This document shows, piece after piece, positions 8,342 to 17,438 of a stretch of DNA of 64,000 bases (position 1 is its first letter; every line of letters begins with the position of its first letter). Made by a program: the position numbers and the translations under genes. This DNA comes from Thermogemmatispora tikiterensis. GTDB taxonomy: Bacteria > Chloroflexota > Ktedonobacteria > Ktedonobacterales > Ktedonobacteraceae. The DNA lies in assembly GCF_003268475.1 (NCBI RefSeq), contig NZ_MCIF01000002.1, forward strand, positions 2,276,259 through 2,340,258, given 5' to 3'. The notes under the pieces are model-generated. The model saw only the letters and a program-made list of their open reading frames with translations, searched no databases and had not been told where the DNA came from.

Positions 8342-9115
8342 TTAACGAATCAAATAGGGAAGGCGAATCGCGCCATCGAGGCGGATGACTTCGCCGTTCA
8401 GCATCGGATTCTCGACAATGTGGCGCGCCAGCAGAGCATATTCCTCTGGTTTGCCCAGACGCGGAGGGAACGGAGCCTGTTGCAGAAGGGAGACGCGGGC
8501 CGGTTCTGGCAGAGCCGCCATCAGCGGCGTGTCAAAGATACCAGGAGCAATAGTGACAACGCGAATACCATTGCGCGCCAGGTCGCGGGCCACAGGGAGC
8601 GTCATACCGACAATCCCTCCCTTGGAGGCCGAATAGGCCGCCTGGCCAATCTGCCCATCGAACGCAGCCACCGACGCTGTATTGATGATGACTCCACGCT
8701 CGCCTTCAGTGTTCGGCTCGTTATTGCTCATGAGCTGCGCCGCCAGCCGCAGGGCGTTGAACGTGCCGATCAGATTGACCTGGATGACCCGGGTGAAGGC
8801 TTCAAGACTATGGGGCCCGTGCCTGCCAAGCGTGCGCTCGGCCAGGCCAATGCCGGCACAGTTGACAAGGACATGCAGGCCGCCAAAAGCCTCTTGAGCC
8901 TCTTTAAGAGCAGCTTGAACCGAAGCTTCGTCGACAACGTTGGTTTGCACAAAGCGCGCCGCAGCACCGATCTCCTGGGCAAGCTTCTGGCCACCTTCAC
9001 TGTTAATATCGGCGATGAGCACACGCGCACCGCTCTGGCTAAAGAGCCGCACACAGGCCGCCCCCAGGCCGGAGGCGCCTCCCGTCACCATGACGCTTTT
9101 GCCACTGAGTTCCAC
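8342..9115 (-). CDS. SDR-family oxidoreductase, 3-hydroxyacyl-CoA dehydrogenase type 2-like
   Basis: A 257-residue short-chain dehydrogenase. The cofactor motif TGGASGLG lies near residues 11-18, an Asp after strand 2 (IADIN) points to NAD(H), NCAG is at about 86-89, and the catalytic residues are Ser in NTASVAAF and Tyr/Lys in YSASK. The C-terminal part ([20 protein letters not shown]... [13 protein letters not shown]) resembles the HSD10 / 3-hydroxyacyl-CoA dehydrogenase type 2 group, which acts in fatty acid and branched-chain amino acid oxidation. Translation starts at GTG 9115 preceded by GAGGGAG. The exact substrate is inferred from similarity only. Confidence 0.88.
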   Translation of the reverse strand: MELSGKSVMVTGGASGLGAACVRLFSQSGARVLIADINSEGGQKLAQEIGAAARFVQTNVVDEASVQAALKEAQEAFGGLHVLVNCAGIGLAERTLGRHGPHSLEAFTRVIQVNLIGTFNALRLAAQLMSNNEPNTEGERGVIINTASVAAFDGQIGQAAYSASKGGIVGMTLPVARDLARNGIRVVTIAPGIFDTPLMAALPEPARVSLLQQAPFPPRLGKPEEYALLARHIVENPMLNGEVIRLDGAIRLPYLIR

Positions 9116-9365
9116 GTTGATACTCCCTCGTCATTGCTTTCATACGCTGACTGAGGACACCAGGTCAGGCCAGTGCTCCCTCATCTCACCAGCTCCCTCC
9201 TGCTCATTCCATGCACTCAATGCATTTTTCATACTCAAATGCTCTTGTACCTTGGAAGGTTCTGCTAGCTGCCAGCAGAGAGGTGAGCCGAGACGGAAGA
9301 TCCTCACCAGGGGCCGGCTCCGCTTCTTCGCTGGCCTGACGTCCGTTGCCCCTTTATAACTACTA

Positions 9366-10988
9366 CTATATCACGCCAGAGCCAGCAGGCGGGTCTAGCA
9401 GCACGCCGGGATTGAGCAACCAGCGCGGATCGAGCGCTTGCTTGGTTGCGCGCAGGGCCTCAGCAAAAAGCATGGGCCGCTCACGATCGTACCAGGGGCG
9501 ATGATCTCGTCCGACAGCATGATGGTGGGTAATCGTCCCCCCATGCTTGGTCACCGCATTCAGGGCCGCGCGCTTGATCTCCCAGAACTGCTGTACCAGA
9601 GCCTCCTTCTTCCCAAGGGCGCAGAAGGTGAAATAGGCCGCCGCCCCGTCGGGATAGACATGCGTTAGGCGACAGCTGACCCAACCGGCCTTGCCGGTCA
9701 CCTCGCGAATGGCCTGCGCGGTAGCAAGGCGTACCTGTTCATACAGGCGAGGAAAGCGCTCCCAGGTCACAGCGGTCTCAAAGGTATCCGTGATGATGCC
9801 GCGCGCCGTCATGGCCTCCCGATACCAGGGCATGCGCAAAAAACGCTGGCGCCAGCGGCCAGCAGCACCCTGGCGGTGGCTCTCTCCCTGTCCGCTCTCG
9901 CTCGCCTGTGACTCCGTGACACCCCCATAGTCGGCGCACAGCTCAAGCGCACGCTGCAACCAGGGATCAAGCGCATGGTCCGCCGACTCAAAGGTCAGCA
10001 CCAGGAACGCCTGCCCCCCATCGCCCAGACCGCTGCCCAGGCTCTCCCAGGGGTCAAGCAGGCGACAGTTCGCAGGATAGAGGCCGGCCTGAGCAATGGC
10101 GCGCACGGCCTCGCTGGCCTTTTCAAACTCCTCAAAGCGCACGCTGGCCGAGGCACGGAAGCGCGGACGCCGCACAATGCGCACCCAGGCGCGCGTGATC
10201 AGGCCAAGAATACCCTCAGAACCAAGCCAGAGCCGCAGCGGGTCGGGGCCGGCCCCCGAGGCAGGGAAGCGCGGTGAGACGATCAGCCCCCGCGGTGTGA
10301 CCAGCTCGACACTCTCGACCAGATCGTCGATGTGGGTCGCCAGGGTCGCGAAGTGGCCACCAGCGCGCGTAGCGATCCAGCCCCCAAGAGTCGAAAACTC
10401 GAAGGACTGAGGGAAGAAGCGCAGCGTCCAGCCGCCGGGCCGCAGTTGCTCCTCCAGCACCGGGCCGGCAGCTCCGGCCTCGATCAGTGCCACCTGTGAT
10501 GCTTCATCTATCTCCAGCACACGCTGCATGCGTGTCAGATCAATGGTCAGTACCCGCTCCGCCACCGGCGGTGGTTCGACACCGCCCACGACGCTCGTGC
10601 CCCCCCCAAAGGGGATCGTGACAATATCCTGAGCATAGCACCAGTCGAGCAGGGCTGCGATCTCCTGAACGTTGCGCGGATAGGCCACCACATCGGGCGG
10701 ATGAGAAAAGTCGCGCGCAAAGGCGCGGGCCGAGTCGGGGAAAGAAGCACCATAGGCATGACGCAGTCGTTCATAGGGTTCCGTTGTACAAATGGCCGCG
10801 AGCTGAGAGGGGATGCTCAGGCGCGGAGGAGGCAGATCAATCTCTTCCACCGTTGGCGGCGGGGTGACCTCGAACTGATCTACACCGAAGAAGGCCGCCC
10901 ATGTCCCTTCTAGCCAGTTCAGTTCCTCCTCACTGAGGATGTCTCCCTCATAGCCCCAGCCCCAGAATTTGCGCCGTCTCGCGCTCAT
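9366..10988 (-). CDS. FAD-binding oxidoreductase, alkyl-DHAP synthase (AGPS)-like
   Basis: A 540-residue flavoprotein. The FAD_binding_4 domain carries PFGGGTSVVGGVEP, and later HVYPDGAAAYFTF and the His-rich HHHAVGRDHRPW match the alkyldihydroxyacetonephosphate synthase family. The N-terminus starts RRRKFWGWGYEGD, also typical of that family. AGPS swaps the acyl chain of acyl-DHAP for a fatty alcohol in ether-lipid synthesis; related bacterial enzymes may oxidise 2-hydroxyacids instead, so the substrate is not certain. The start at ATG 10988 follows AGGAG; the opening to 11090 adds 34 residues without similarity. The gene is separated from the downstream SDR by 250 bases. Confidence 0.85.
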   Translation of the reverse strand: MSARRRKFWGWGYEGDILSEEELNWLEGTWAAFFGVDQFEVTPPPTVEEIDLPPPRLSIPSQLAAICTTEPYERLRHAYGASFPDSARAFARDFSHPPDVVAYPRNVQEIAALLDWCYAQDIVTIPFGGGTSVVGGVEPPPVAERVLTIDLTRMQRVLEIDEASQVALIEAGAAGPVLEEQLRPGGWTLRFFPQSFEFSTLGGWIATRAGGHFATLATHIDDLVESVELVTPRGLIVSPRFPASGAGPDPLRLWLGSEGILGLITRAWVRIVRRPRFRASASVRFEEFEKASEAVRAIAQAGLYPANCRLLDPWESLGSGLGDGGQAFLVLTFESADHALDPWLQRALELCADYGGVTESQASESGQGESHRQGAAGRWRQRFLRMPWYREAMTARGIITDTFETAVTWERFPRLYEQVRLATAQAIREVTGKAGWVSCRLTHVYPDGAAAYFTFCALGKKEALVQQFWEIKRAALNAVTKHGGTITHHHAVGRDHRPWYDRERPMLFAEALRATKQALDPRWLLNPGVLLDPPAGSGVI

Positions 10989-11096
10989 GCTTCTGCTCCT
11001 GACGCAGGAAAGACTGGAAAACGGGCAGGTTGGCAAGCCCAGCCCTTCTCTCCTGATTGTAGCACATGACCTATCCCAGCCCTCTCTCACCTCCCG

Positions 11097-12206
11097 TCAG
11101 CGCTGCCCAGCTAGCAGGCCAAGCAGCAGAGCCGCAACCACCACGAGCAGGATGACAAGCATCAATGCTATGCCAAGTGGATGACCCAGATTGAGAGTCC
11201 AGCCCATTCCTAAGCGCCTTTCTACAAACAGCGCAGGATCATCGCGGTTGATGTAGACCAGGCCTCCTTTCCAGTAGCGATCGTCGTCGCGCGCCACATA
11301 GTTTGTGCGCAGCGCGTAGGCCTGGGAGGGCCTGGCCCGGATCAGATAGAAGACCATCAGCCCCCCCAGCCCAAGAAGCAGAATCAGCAGCAGGACTACC
11401 ATGAGCATGACATTGAGATTCGTCGGCGGAACGATCTGCGTGAGCAGTAAGAGGATGAGCAAAAAGCAGAGATTCACGATCCCCAGTACGGAGGCCAGCA
11501 GATTGCGCAGCGCCTGCTGCCTGCGCTGGCGATCGCGACGCGCCTGCTCTGGGTCCGCAGGGTCGAGCTGCCGGCTTCCCAAAGGCAGCGCGAGCGCTAA
11601 ACCAAGGAGCAGAATATTGAGCGCCAGGGCAAGCAAGGAGAACAAGAGTAGCTCCTGTTTTCCGCCCCAGCGATTCACTTGACCGTCGGGGCCAAAATGA
11701 AGAGGGATGCGCTCCGGCAGGACCGGATAACGTACGACCGTCACGACCCAGAGCGCTACCAGCAGCAGGAGATCCAGCCCAAGCCAGAAGGGCGAGGGCC
11801 AGCCGCGCTGCTCGGAGACTCCAACCTCTACTGCGACCGCCTGGCGCAGGCCGGCATACCAGCCTTCCTGCTCTTTGATACGCCGGAGCCTCAGATTGAG
11901 CAGCGCGTAGCTGATCGCTGCGATGACAACTGTCCCTAACAGGACACCGAGCATGGCCCAGATCTGCCCCCAGAGGGGCAAGAAGAAGGCCACCAGCAGG
12001 AGAACCAGCAACCCGGCCAGTCCAGTCAGCAACAGCACCAGGTGATAGCGTCGTCGGGACTGCGCAATCACCGCTTCGTGCACATGCGTCGGCGGGACGC
12101 GCACACCAAAGGGCAAGGTTGGCAAGGCCAGATCTGGCCAAAGCCAGCAGATCATGACTATCCAGATGAGCATGAGAACATTGATACAGGTGTAAAGAGC
12201 ATTCAT
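11097..12206 (-). CDS. DUF1648/DUF5808-type multi-pass membrane protein
   Basis: A 369-residue membrane protein with about eight hydrophobic helices. A central segment (LPERIPLHFGPDGQVNRWG) matches the DUF1648 signature. Near the C-terminus DRYWKGGLVYINRDDPALFV and ERRLGMGWTLNLGHPLG fit DUF5808, which is often found beside DUF1648. Such proteins are typically co-transcribed with YtrA-type GntR regulators, and here the regulator gene ends 42 bases upstream on the same strand. The molecular function is unknown; an envelope or transporter-linked role is plausible. Confidence 0.8.
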   Translation of the reverse strand: MNALYTCINVLMLIWIVMICWLWPDLALPTLPFGVRVPPTHVHEAVIAQSRRRYHLVLLLTGLAGLLVLLLVAFFLPLWGQIWAMLGVLLGTVVIAAISYALLNLRLRRIKEQEGWYAGLRQAVAVEVGVSEQRGWPSPFWLGLDLLLLVALWVVTVVRYPVLPERIPLHFGPDGQVNRWGGKQELLLFSLLALALNILLLGLALALPLGSRQLDPADPEQARRDRQRRQQALRNLLASVLGIVNLCFLLILLLLTQIVPPTNLNVMLMVVLLLILLLGLGGLMVFYLIRARPSQAYALRTNYVARDDDRYWKGGLVYINRDDPALFVERRLGMGWTLNLGHPLGIALMLVILLVVVAALLLGLLAGQR

Positions 12207-12248
12207 GGCTTCTATGCTTTTTCCTCTTTCTCCTTCCTGCTGAGCCAG

Positions 12249-12629
12249 CTACCGATCGGGCTGTTCACGCTCAGTCAGTGTAGCCAGCACGCGCTGGCAG
12301 CGCATCAGAATCTCTTCAGCGGGCAGCCCCTGAGCAAGCGCCTCCGCCAGCAGCGTGCGCAGGCGCGCCTCCCAATCCTCGGCCAGGCGACCACGCGGCT
12401 GGACCACCGCCCCCGTCTTGCGCCTCACCTGCAGAAAGCCCTCGCGCTCCAGCAGCTCGTAGGCTTTGTTGACAGTGTGCAGATTAATGCCAAAATCGGC
12501 AGCTAATTGCCGGATCGACGGCAGCCCCGTCCCCGGCAGCAGCTCGCCGCGGGCAATTCCTTCAACGATCTGATCGCGAATCTGCTGGTAGATCGGCTTC
12601 TCACTTTCGGGTTCGATGAAGATCAACAT
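12249..12629 (-). CDS. GntR-family transcriptional regulator, YtrA subfamily
   Basis: A 126-residue regulator. The N-terminal winged helix-turn-helix (about 10-75: YQQIRDQIVEGIARGELLPG, then SIRQLAADFGINLHTVNKAY and LEREG) is followed by only about 45 residues, which is the YtrA layout rather than a full ligand-binding domain. The start at MLIFIEPES is preferred over longer openings. It is the first gene of an operon with the DUF1648 membrane protein and is transcribed away from a CPBP protease gene. The shared control region (12642-12689) holds an inverted repeat overlapping both promoters, so it probably represses both directions. Confidence 0.9.
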   Translation of the reverse strand: MLIFIEPESEKPIYQQIRDQIVEGIARGELLPGTGLPSIRQLAADFGINLHTVNKAYELLEREGFLQVRRKTGAVVQPRGRLAEDWEARLRTLLAEALAQGLPAEEILMRCQRVLATLTEREQPDR

Positions 12630-12641
12630 CGCCAGCTCGCC

Positions 12642-12689
12642 TTGACTTTTTGTTATAGCTATTATATAACAAATGGCACAAAGAGGCAA
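12642..12689. promoter_or_regulatory. Face-to-face overlapping promoters with GntR/YtrA-type operator
   Basis: Plus strand: TTGACT (12642-12647), 17 bases, TATAAC (12665-12670). Minus strand: TTGCCT (complement of 12684-12689), 17 bases, TATAAT (complement of 12661-12666). The two -10 boxes overlap. Lying across both is an exact inverted repeat, TTGTTATA (12650-12657), 7 bases, TATAACAA (12665-12672), shaped like YtrA-family operators. The plus promoter would serve the CPBP protease and the minus promoter the gntR-DUF1648 operon. Confidence 0.72.
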
Positions 12690-12735
12690 TCCCCCAGATC
12701 GACCGGGGGATGAGGAAAGGAGAACGAGCGCCATC

Positions 12736-13674
12736 ATGGAGAAAAGCCAGCGAACAGGAATCGTCGTTTACCTGCTGATCACTTTTGTAGGAGCCTGGCT
12801 TTGCTGGAGCATGGGCATGCTCGCGAGGATACCGGTGAACAGCCCATTCTTTCAAGTGATTCTCTTGCCTGGCGGCTTGATGCCAGCCATTGCGGCCCTG
12901 ATCGTGCGCCTGTGGGTGACGCGCGAAGGGCTGAGCGACGCCGGCTTGCGGCTCTCGCTGCGCGGAGGAAAGTGGCGCTACTACCTGATCGCTCTTCTGC
13001 TACCGCTCATGAACACGACCCTGATTGTCAGCGCTAGCTCGCTTCTGGGCATAGCCAGGCCAGATTTCACCCTACAGCACTTCTTCCAGCTCTATGCTCC
13101 CGCGGCTCACGTTGGGCCTTTGCCCCTGGCACTTTGGCCTGTGTTGCTGCTTCAATTACTGATCTCAGCCGTGGTAGCCACGCCAGTACTCTGGGGCGAA
13201 GAGTTTGGCTGGCGTAGCTATCTGCAACTGCGTCTCTTCGCGGGGCACCCGCAGCTAGCAGCGATCGCCACGGGAGTGATCTGGGGGTGCTGGCATCTGC
13301 CCCTGATCTTCATGGGCTACGAGGGCTACCCTGATCCCTGGTGGGGGGCGATACTATTCATCCTGTTCACAATCGAACTGTCGATTATTTTCGGCTGGCT
13401 ACGCCTTAGCAGCGGCAGCATCTGGGCCAGCAGCCTGGCCCACGCCGCCACCAACACTATCGGAGGGAATCTCAGCGTGATGCTCTTCACTGGCAACGCG
13501 CAGTTCTTCGTGGTGGCCGACAACGGGGTACTTTCCATCCTCCTGCTGGGCTGCCTGGCCTTCTGGCTCATGCTGAGCGGTCGTCTCAAGGCAGGCCTGC
13601 AGACGAAGGCAGCCACTGCTGGAGCCAGGGCATGTCTGGTAGCTGGGAAACAACAAGAGAGAGCCAGCCAGTGA
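12736..13674 (+). CDS. CPBP-family intramembrane glutamic endopeptidase
   Basis: A 312-residue membrane protein with about eight helices and the CPBP (Abi/CAAX-like) signatures: WGEEFGWRSYL (EExxxR, motif 1), GCWHLPLIFMG (motif 2 His) and SLAHAATN (motif 3 His). Members cleave membrane proteins or peptides, or act in bacteriocin self-immunity. The start at ATG 12736 is taken because the hydrophobic N-terminus begins there; AAAGGAG is about 13 bases upstream. It is transcribed divergently from a GntR regulator through a shared operator, so its expression is probably controlled by that regulator. The substrate is unknown. Confidence 0.85.
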   Translation: MEKSQRTGIVVYLLITFVGAWLCWSMGMLARIPVNSPFFQVILLPGGLMPAIAALIVRLWVTREGLSDAGLRLSLRGGKWRYYLIALLLPLMNTTLIVSASSLLGIARPDFTLQHFFQLYAPAAHVGPLPLALWPVLLLQLLISAVVATPVLWGEEFGWRSYLQLRLFAGHPQLAAIATGVIWGCWHLPLIFMGYEGYPDPWWGAILFILFTIELSIIFGWLRLSSGSIWASSLAHAATNTIGGNLSVMLFTGNAQFFVVADNGVLSILLLGCLAFWLMLSGRLKAGLQTKAATAGARACLVAGKQQERASQ

Positions 13675-13711
13675 CACAGCCAGTGGCCGTTGTCTGACCC
13701 TGGCTGGCTCT
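13660..13711. terminator. Hairpin between convergent genes
   Basis: AGAGCCAGCCAG (13660-13671) pairs exactly with CTGGCTGGCTCT (13700-13711). The left arm overlaps the last codons of the CPBP gene. It sits between converging genes and could terminate both transcripts, although no T-run follows on either side. Confidence 0.5.
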
Positions 13712-13756
13712 GTCCGCGGCTTGCCCTCTCCACCCATAGAGCAGTAAGCAGTGCGC

Positions 13757-14626
13757 TTAGATAGCGGGAACCACATCCCCACAGGCAACGATATCGCTAT
13801 TGGCCTCCACCGAGGCGCCGCTGGCTTGATAGAGGACCAAATACCAACCGCTGGAAGGAATGGCTTTGATCCCTTTCACCGTCAGACTGGCATCGGCCTC
13901 ACCACGCGCATTGGCCTTCAGGGGTTGGAGATTGTAAAGCAGCTGCCCCATGCCGCTGCAGCTGCCAGCATGCAGCTGGAAATCGTGGGTTGAGTCAGGA
14001 GCCAACCCGCTGACGGAGACGTGAATAGTGAGGGTGCGCTCCTCCAGGCGAAGTTGGGCCTGCCCCTTGATAGCCTGGTTGGGGGCAATATCTTCGCCCA
14101 GGGCCACATTGACCTGCTGCCGACTCTTAGGCGAGGAACCCGCTGGATTGCTGATGTCGCCGCAAGAGATCGATTGAATCTGAGCTGCAGTCACGGCAGT
14201 CGGCCCATTGTGGACGTTGATATACCAGCCAGTCGCAGGAATGCCCTCGCTCTCACCTTTGAAGACGGCGGTAATGCTGGCCTGACCATGCTCGTCGGCA
14301 CGTAGCATCGGCAGGGGATAGACAACTGGCCCCGGATGCTGACAGCTCCCTTTGTGAATGTGCGCCGGATGACTGGTGCCTGGCACTAATCCCTGCATGC
14401 TGACTTTGACAGTCAGGCTATGGTCCTGCGGTGTCCAGATCAGCTGCGCTGTCCCCGTCGGCATGTGCTTAAAGACGACACTGGCAAAGGTGGCCGTCAC
14501 CGCTGTTCTGTTCGGCGCCGCTCCGCTGGAAGGGGTGGCGGCTCCACAGGCCACCAGCACGAACAGCAGCGCCAGTCCCCCCAAGGCACCAGCCCAGGCG
14601 GTAGCTCTCGATTTGAGAGCATTCAT
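13757..14626 (-). CDS. Secreted lipoprotein with two CHRD-like repeats
   Basis: A 289-residue protein. The signal peptide ends in a lipobox (LLFVLVAC, Cys at about residue 28), so it is probably lipid-anchored outside the membrane. Two similar domains of about 120 residues follow: each has a GTA/GQAQL strand, a LTV/LTIHVS strand, GL.PG(T/D)S, a His-rich HIHKGSC or QLHAGSC, a P-L loop and IPA/IPS-SGWY ending. This resembles CHRD or Cu/Zn-SOD-like beta folds, but no catalytic metal set is obvious. The start at ATG 14626 follows AAAGGAGGAAG. It lies divergently from marR, and a half-copy of the MarR operator (AATACGA) occurs upstream, so shared control is possible. Confidence 0.7.
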   Translation of the reverse strand: MNALKSRATAWAGALGGLALLFVLVACGAATPSSGAAPNRTAVTATFASVVFKHMPTGTAQLIWTPQDHSLTVKVSMQGLVPGTSHPAHIHKGSCQHPGPVVYPLPMLRADEHGQASITAVFKGESEGIPATGWYINVHNGPTAVTAAQIQSISCGDISNPAGSSPKSRQQVNVALGEDIAPNQAIKGQAQLRLEERTLTIHVSVSGLAPDSTHDFQLHAGSCSGMGQLLYNLQPLKANARGEADASLTVKGIKAIPSSGWYLVLYQASGASVEANSDIVACGDVVPAI

Positions 14627-14800
14627 GTTGCTTCCTCCTTTCGTAACAAAAAATGTCTTCAACTGTATAACGGTATTATTGTTCTTTAATCATAATTAGA
14701 TTATAATAGTCTACACAATACGAAAGATATCAAAAAGATAAATACAAATGAAATAGATCTCTCTATTTATGAGTACACGAACAAGACAGGCGCTGTCGCC

Positions 14801-14847
14801 TTGACAAGAGCGCACCCCGCGCCGTACAATTCTATCGTAATACGATA
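14801..14847 (+). promoter_or_regulatory. marR-clC promoter with MarR-type operator
   Basis: TTGACA (14801-14806), an 18-base spacer and TACAAT (14825-14830) make a good sigma-70-like promoter. Immediately downstream, TATCGTA (14833-14839) and TACGATA (14841-14847) form a perfect 7-base inverted repeat around one A. This is the size and symmetry of MarR operators and covers the transcription start. A related half-site AATACGA occurs at 14717-14723, nearer the lipoprotein gene. Confidence 0.75.
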
Positions 14848-14874
14848 TAGTTGCATCCCAGAATGAGAGCGCTC

Positions 14875-15375
14875 ATGTCATCCGAGCAGGACCCGCCCAT
14901 CGACTACCGCGCCCTGGCTGAGTTCCGTTATCAGATCCGACGCTTCCTGCGCTTCAGCGAGCAGGTTGCACGCGAAGCCGGCCTGGAGCCGCAGCACTAC
15001 CAGCTCCTGCTAGCCCTCAAAGGGCTACCCGAAGGGCGCAAAGCCACCATCACCGAGCTAGCCGAGCGACTACAGATTCAGCATCATAGCGCCGTTGAGC
15101 TGATCAACCGTCTGGTCGAGCGCGATCTTGTGAGCAAGCAGCGCGACGTGCTCGATCAGCGCCAGGTCATTCTCTCGCTCACACCACGCGGCGAGGAGGT
15201 GCTGCAGACCCTGGCCGCCTATCATCGGGCCGAGCTACAAATCGTTGGGCCGGCATTGGTCGCTGCACTGAAGGCTATTCTCACGGACAGCGCCCTGGCC
15301 ACCACGCTGCAGGAGAGTGAGCCTCATCACAAGAACATGGATCAAGAGGATCAAGTGGTTCAAGAGGATAAATAG
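14875..15375 (+). CDS. MarR-family transcriptional regulator
   Basis: A winged-helix regulator of about 166 residues. The DNA-binding part spans about 50-120: QLLLALKGLPEGRKATITEL, then LQIQHHSAVELINRLVERDLV, and the wing DQRQVILSLTPRG. MarR dimers usually sense small aromatic ligands or oxidants and repress the operon they lead. A perfect inverted repeat lies at its promoter, and the ClC transporter gene begins two bases after its stop, so autoregulation and control of that transporter are likely. The start is uncertain: TTG 14851, ATG 14863 and ATG 14875 are all in frame; 14875 has GAGAG at a spacing of 5 and avoids the operator. Confidence 0.9.
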   Translation: MSSEQDPPIDYRALAEFRYQIRRFLRFSEQVAREAGLEPQHYQLLLALKGLPEGRKATITELAERLQIQHHSAVELINRLVERDLVSKQRDVLDQRQVILSLTPRGEEVLQTLAAYHRAELQIVGPALVAALKAILTDSALATTLQESEPHHKNMDQEDQVVQEDK

Positions 15376-15377
15376 CA

Positions 15378-17372
15378 ATGATTGAACATGATCTTGCAGG
15401 AGATCCGACAGGGCAGACCGCCGCCGGCGTGGGCCACCAACGGTCAGAGCGGCGGGCGGGTTCCTGGCAGACCCTGCTCCAGGCATTAAGGGGCGAGAAC
15501 CAGGAAGAGAGCAGCAGGCCCCTGGGCGACTTTACCACCACGCCGCGCGTCATCTTCATTGCGCTGCTGGCCATCGCCATTGGCGCCCTGGGGGCGGTCG
15601 TCGCTCTCATCTTGCTACGTCTCATCGGCTTATTTACTAATCTCTTCTTCTATCAGCGTTTCGATACCTCCCTGATCTCTCCGGCGGGCAATCGCCTTGG
15701 CCCTTTCGAGGTACTGGTTCCAGTCATTGGGGCCCTGATCATTGGCCTCATGGCACGCTATGGGTCTGAGCGCATACGCGGTCACGGTATTCCCGAAGCC
15801 ATTGAGGCGATACTCATTAACGGGAGCCGCGTGCAGCCGCGTGTCGCCTTTCTCAAGCCACTCTCCTCGGCCATCTCGATCGGCTCCGGTGGCCCTTTTG
15901 GCGCCGAGGGACCCATTATTATGACCGGAGGAGCGTTTGGCTCGATGATCGCTCAGCTCTTCCATCTGAGCAGCGCTGAGCGCAAGACACTGCTGGTCGC
16001 CGGCGCCGCGGCTGGGATGTCAGCAACCTTCGCCTCGCCAGTGGCGGCGGTCCTGCTCGCCGTGGAGCTACTCCTCTTCGAGTGGAAGCCGCGCAGCATG
16101 ATTCCGGTGGCTCTGGCCAGTGCTACTGCTGCTGTGCTGCGGCGCTACCTGATCGGCACGGGGCCGCTCTTCCCAACGCCACCACACCCCGCCTTCATCG
16201 GCCCCCAGGCCATACTCTGTTGCCTTGTCGTTGGGCTGCTAGCTGGGGCGCTCTCAGCCCTGCTGACGGTGGCGGTCTACGCTTCAGAGGACGCCTTTCG
16301 CCTGTTGCCCATCCACTGGATGTGGTGGCCGGCCATCGGTGGGCTAGCTATCGGGCTTGGCGGACTGATCTTTCCCCAGGCTCTCGGCGTAGGCTATGAC
16401 ACGATCAGTGCCCTTCTTCAGGGCACTGTTCCTTTGACTATCATTCTGGGTGTTCTGCTGGTCAAATCGGCAATCTGGGCCATCTCACTCGGCTCGGGCA
16501 CTTCCGGCGGCGTACTGGCTCCCCTTCTGTTGATGGGAGGCGCTCTCGGAGGACTGCTAACGCCCCTGCTGCCTGCCGAGGGGCCAGGTTTCTGGCCTCT
16601 TGTGAGCATGGGGGCTATTCTCGGTGGAACCATGCGCTCGCCGTTTACCGGCATCGTCTTCATGCTGGAGCTGACCCATGATGTGAATGCTCTGCTCCCG
16701 CTGCTGATCGCGGTGACAATAGCCCACGCTTTTACGGTCCTGGTGATGCGACGCTCGATCTTGACGGAGAAGGTCAGCCGCCGTGGTTACCACCTGACGC
16801 GCGAGTACTCCATCGATCCATTAGAAATCATCTTTATTCGTGAAGTGATGCGCACGAGCATTGTGGCCCTACCCGCCTCGCTGCCTCAGAAAGAGCTGCT
16901 GCAATCGCTGAGACACACCTCCTCCCAGCATGGCCAGCGCCTCTACCCCTTAATTGATGAGCAGGAGCGCCTCGTTGGAGTGCTCACGCGGCGCGATTTG
17001 GAGCTGCTTGCTCGCGAGGGACAGGCGGAGCAACAGGATGGGCGCTTACTGGTTCAGGCCATTCGACGTCAGCCGGTAATCTGCCATCCCGATGAACCGC
17101 TGCGCCTGGTAGTCTATCGTATGGCCGCAACTGGTCTGACACGTCTGCCGGTGGTCGAGCGGGAGAGTAGGCGACTGGTTGGCCTGGTCTCGATCAGCGA
17201 CCTGTTGCAGGCCCGGGTGCGCACGCTGATCGAGGAGCAACGGCGCGAGCGTGTTCTGCGCATTCGTCTGCTTTTCCCCTTCGGAACACGACTGCGCGCC
17301 TTGCGCCTGCGTGAGGAGCATCTGCCTCCACCCAATCGAGAAAGCAGCGAGGAGGAGCAAACGCCCCGTTGA
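15378..17372 (+). CDS. ClC-family chloride channel/transporter with CBS domains
   Basis: A 664-residue protein. The membrane core (about 50-440) has the ClC filter motifs GSGGPFGAEGP (with the gating Glu), GSGTSGGVLAPLLLMGG and GGTMRSPFTGIVFMLE. It is followed by two CBS domains (about 490-550 and 565-625; e.g. VLTRRDLELLA and LPVVERESRRLVGLVSISDLL) that could bind adenine nucleotides. It moves chloride or another small anion across the membrane, coupled to protons if the inner Glu is kept. The start codon is two bases after the marR stop with GAGGATAAATAG before it, so both genes share the MarR-controlled promoter. Confidence 0.93.
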   Translation: MIEHDLAGDPTGQTAAGVGHQRSERRAGSWQTLLQALRGENQEESSRPLGDFTTTPRVIFIALLAIAIGALGAVVALILLRLIGLFTNLFFYQRFDTSLISPAGNRLGPFEVLVPVIGALIIGLMARYGSERIRGHGIPEAIEAILINGSRVQPRVAFLKPLSSAISIGSGGPFGAEGPIIMTGGAFGSMIAQLFHLSSAERKTLLVAGAAAGMSATFASPVAAVLLAVELLLFEWKPRSMIPVALASATAAVLRRYLIGTGPLFPTPPHPAFIGPQAILCCLVVGLLAGALSALLTVAVYASEDAFRLLPIHWMWWPAIGGLAIGLGGLIFPQALGVGYDTISALLQGTVPLTIILGVLLVKSAIWAISLGSGTSGGVLAPLLLMGGALGGLLTPLLPAEGPGFWPLVSMGAILGGTMRSPFTGIVFMLELTHDVNALLPLLIAVTIAHAFTVLVMRRSILTEKVSRRGYHLTREYSIDPLEIIFIREVMRTSIVALPASLPQKELLQSLRHTSSQHGQRLYPLIDEQERLVGVLTRRDLELLAREGQAEQQDGRLLVQAIRRQPVICHPDEPLRLVVYRMAATGLTRLPVVERESRRLVGLVSISDLLQARVRTLIEEQRRERVLRIRLLFPFGTRLRALRLREEHLPPPNRESSEEEQTPR

Positions 17373-17438
17373 TCAGCGGCAGCCCCGCATCAGCCAGATC
17401 CTCTGGCCTATCGACTTGCCAGCAACCAGACGCCGCGG

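Noticed and set aside
12801..13037. Alternative-frame openings inside the CPBP protease gene
   Set aside because: They are shadows of a gene with clear membrane helices and CPBP motifs.
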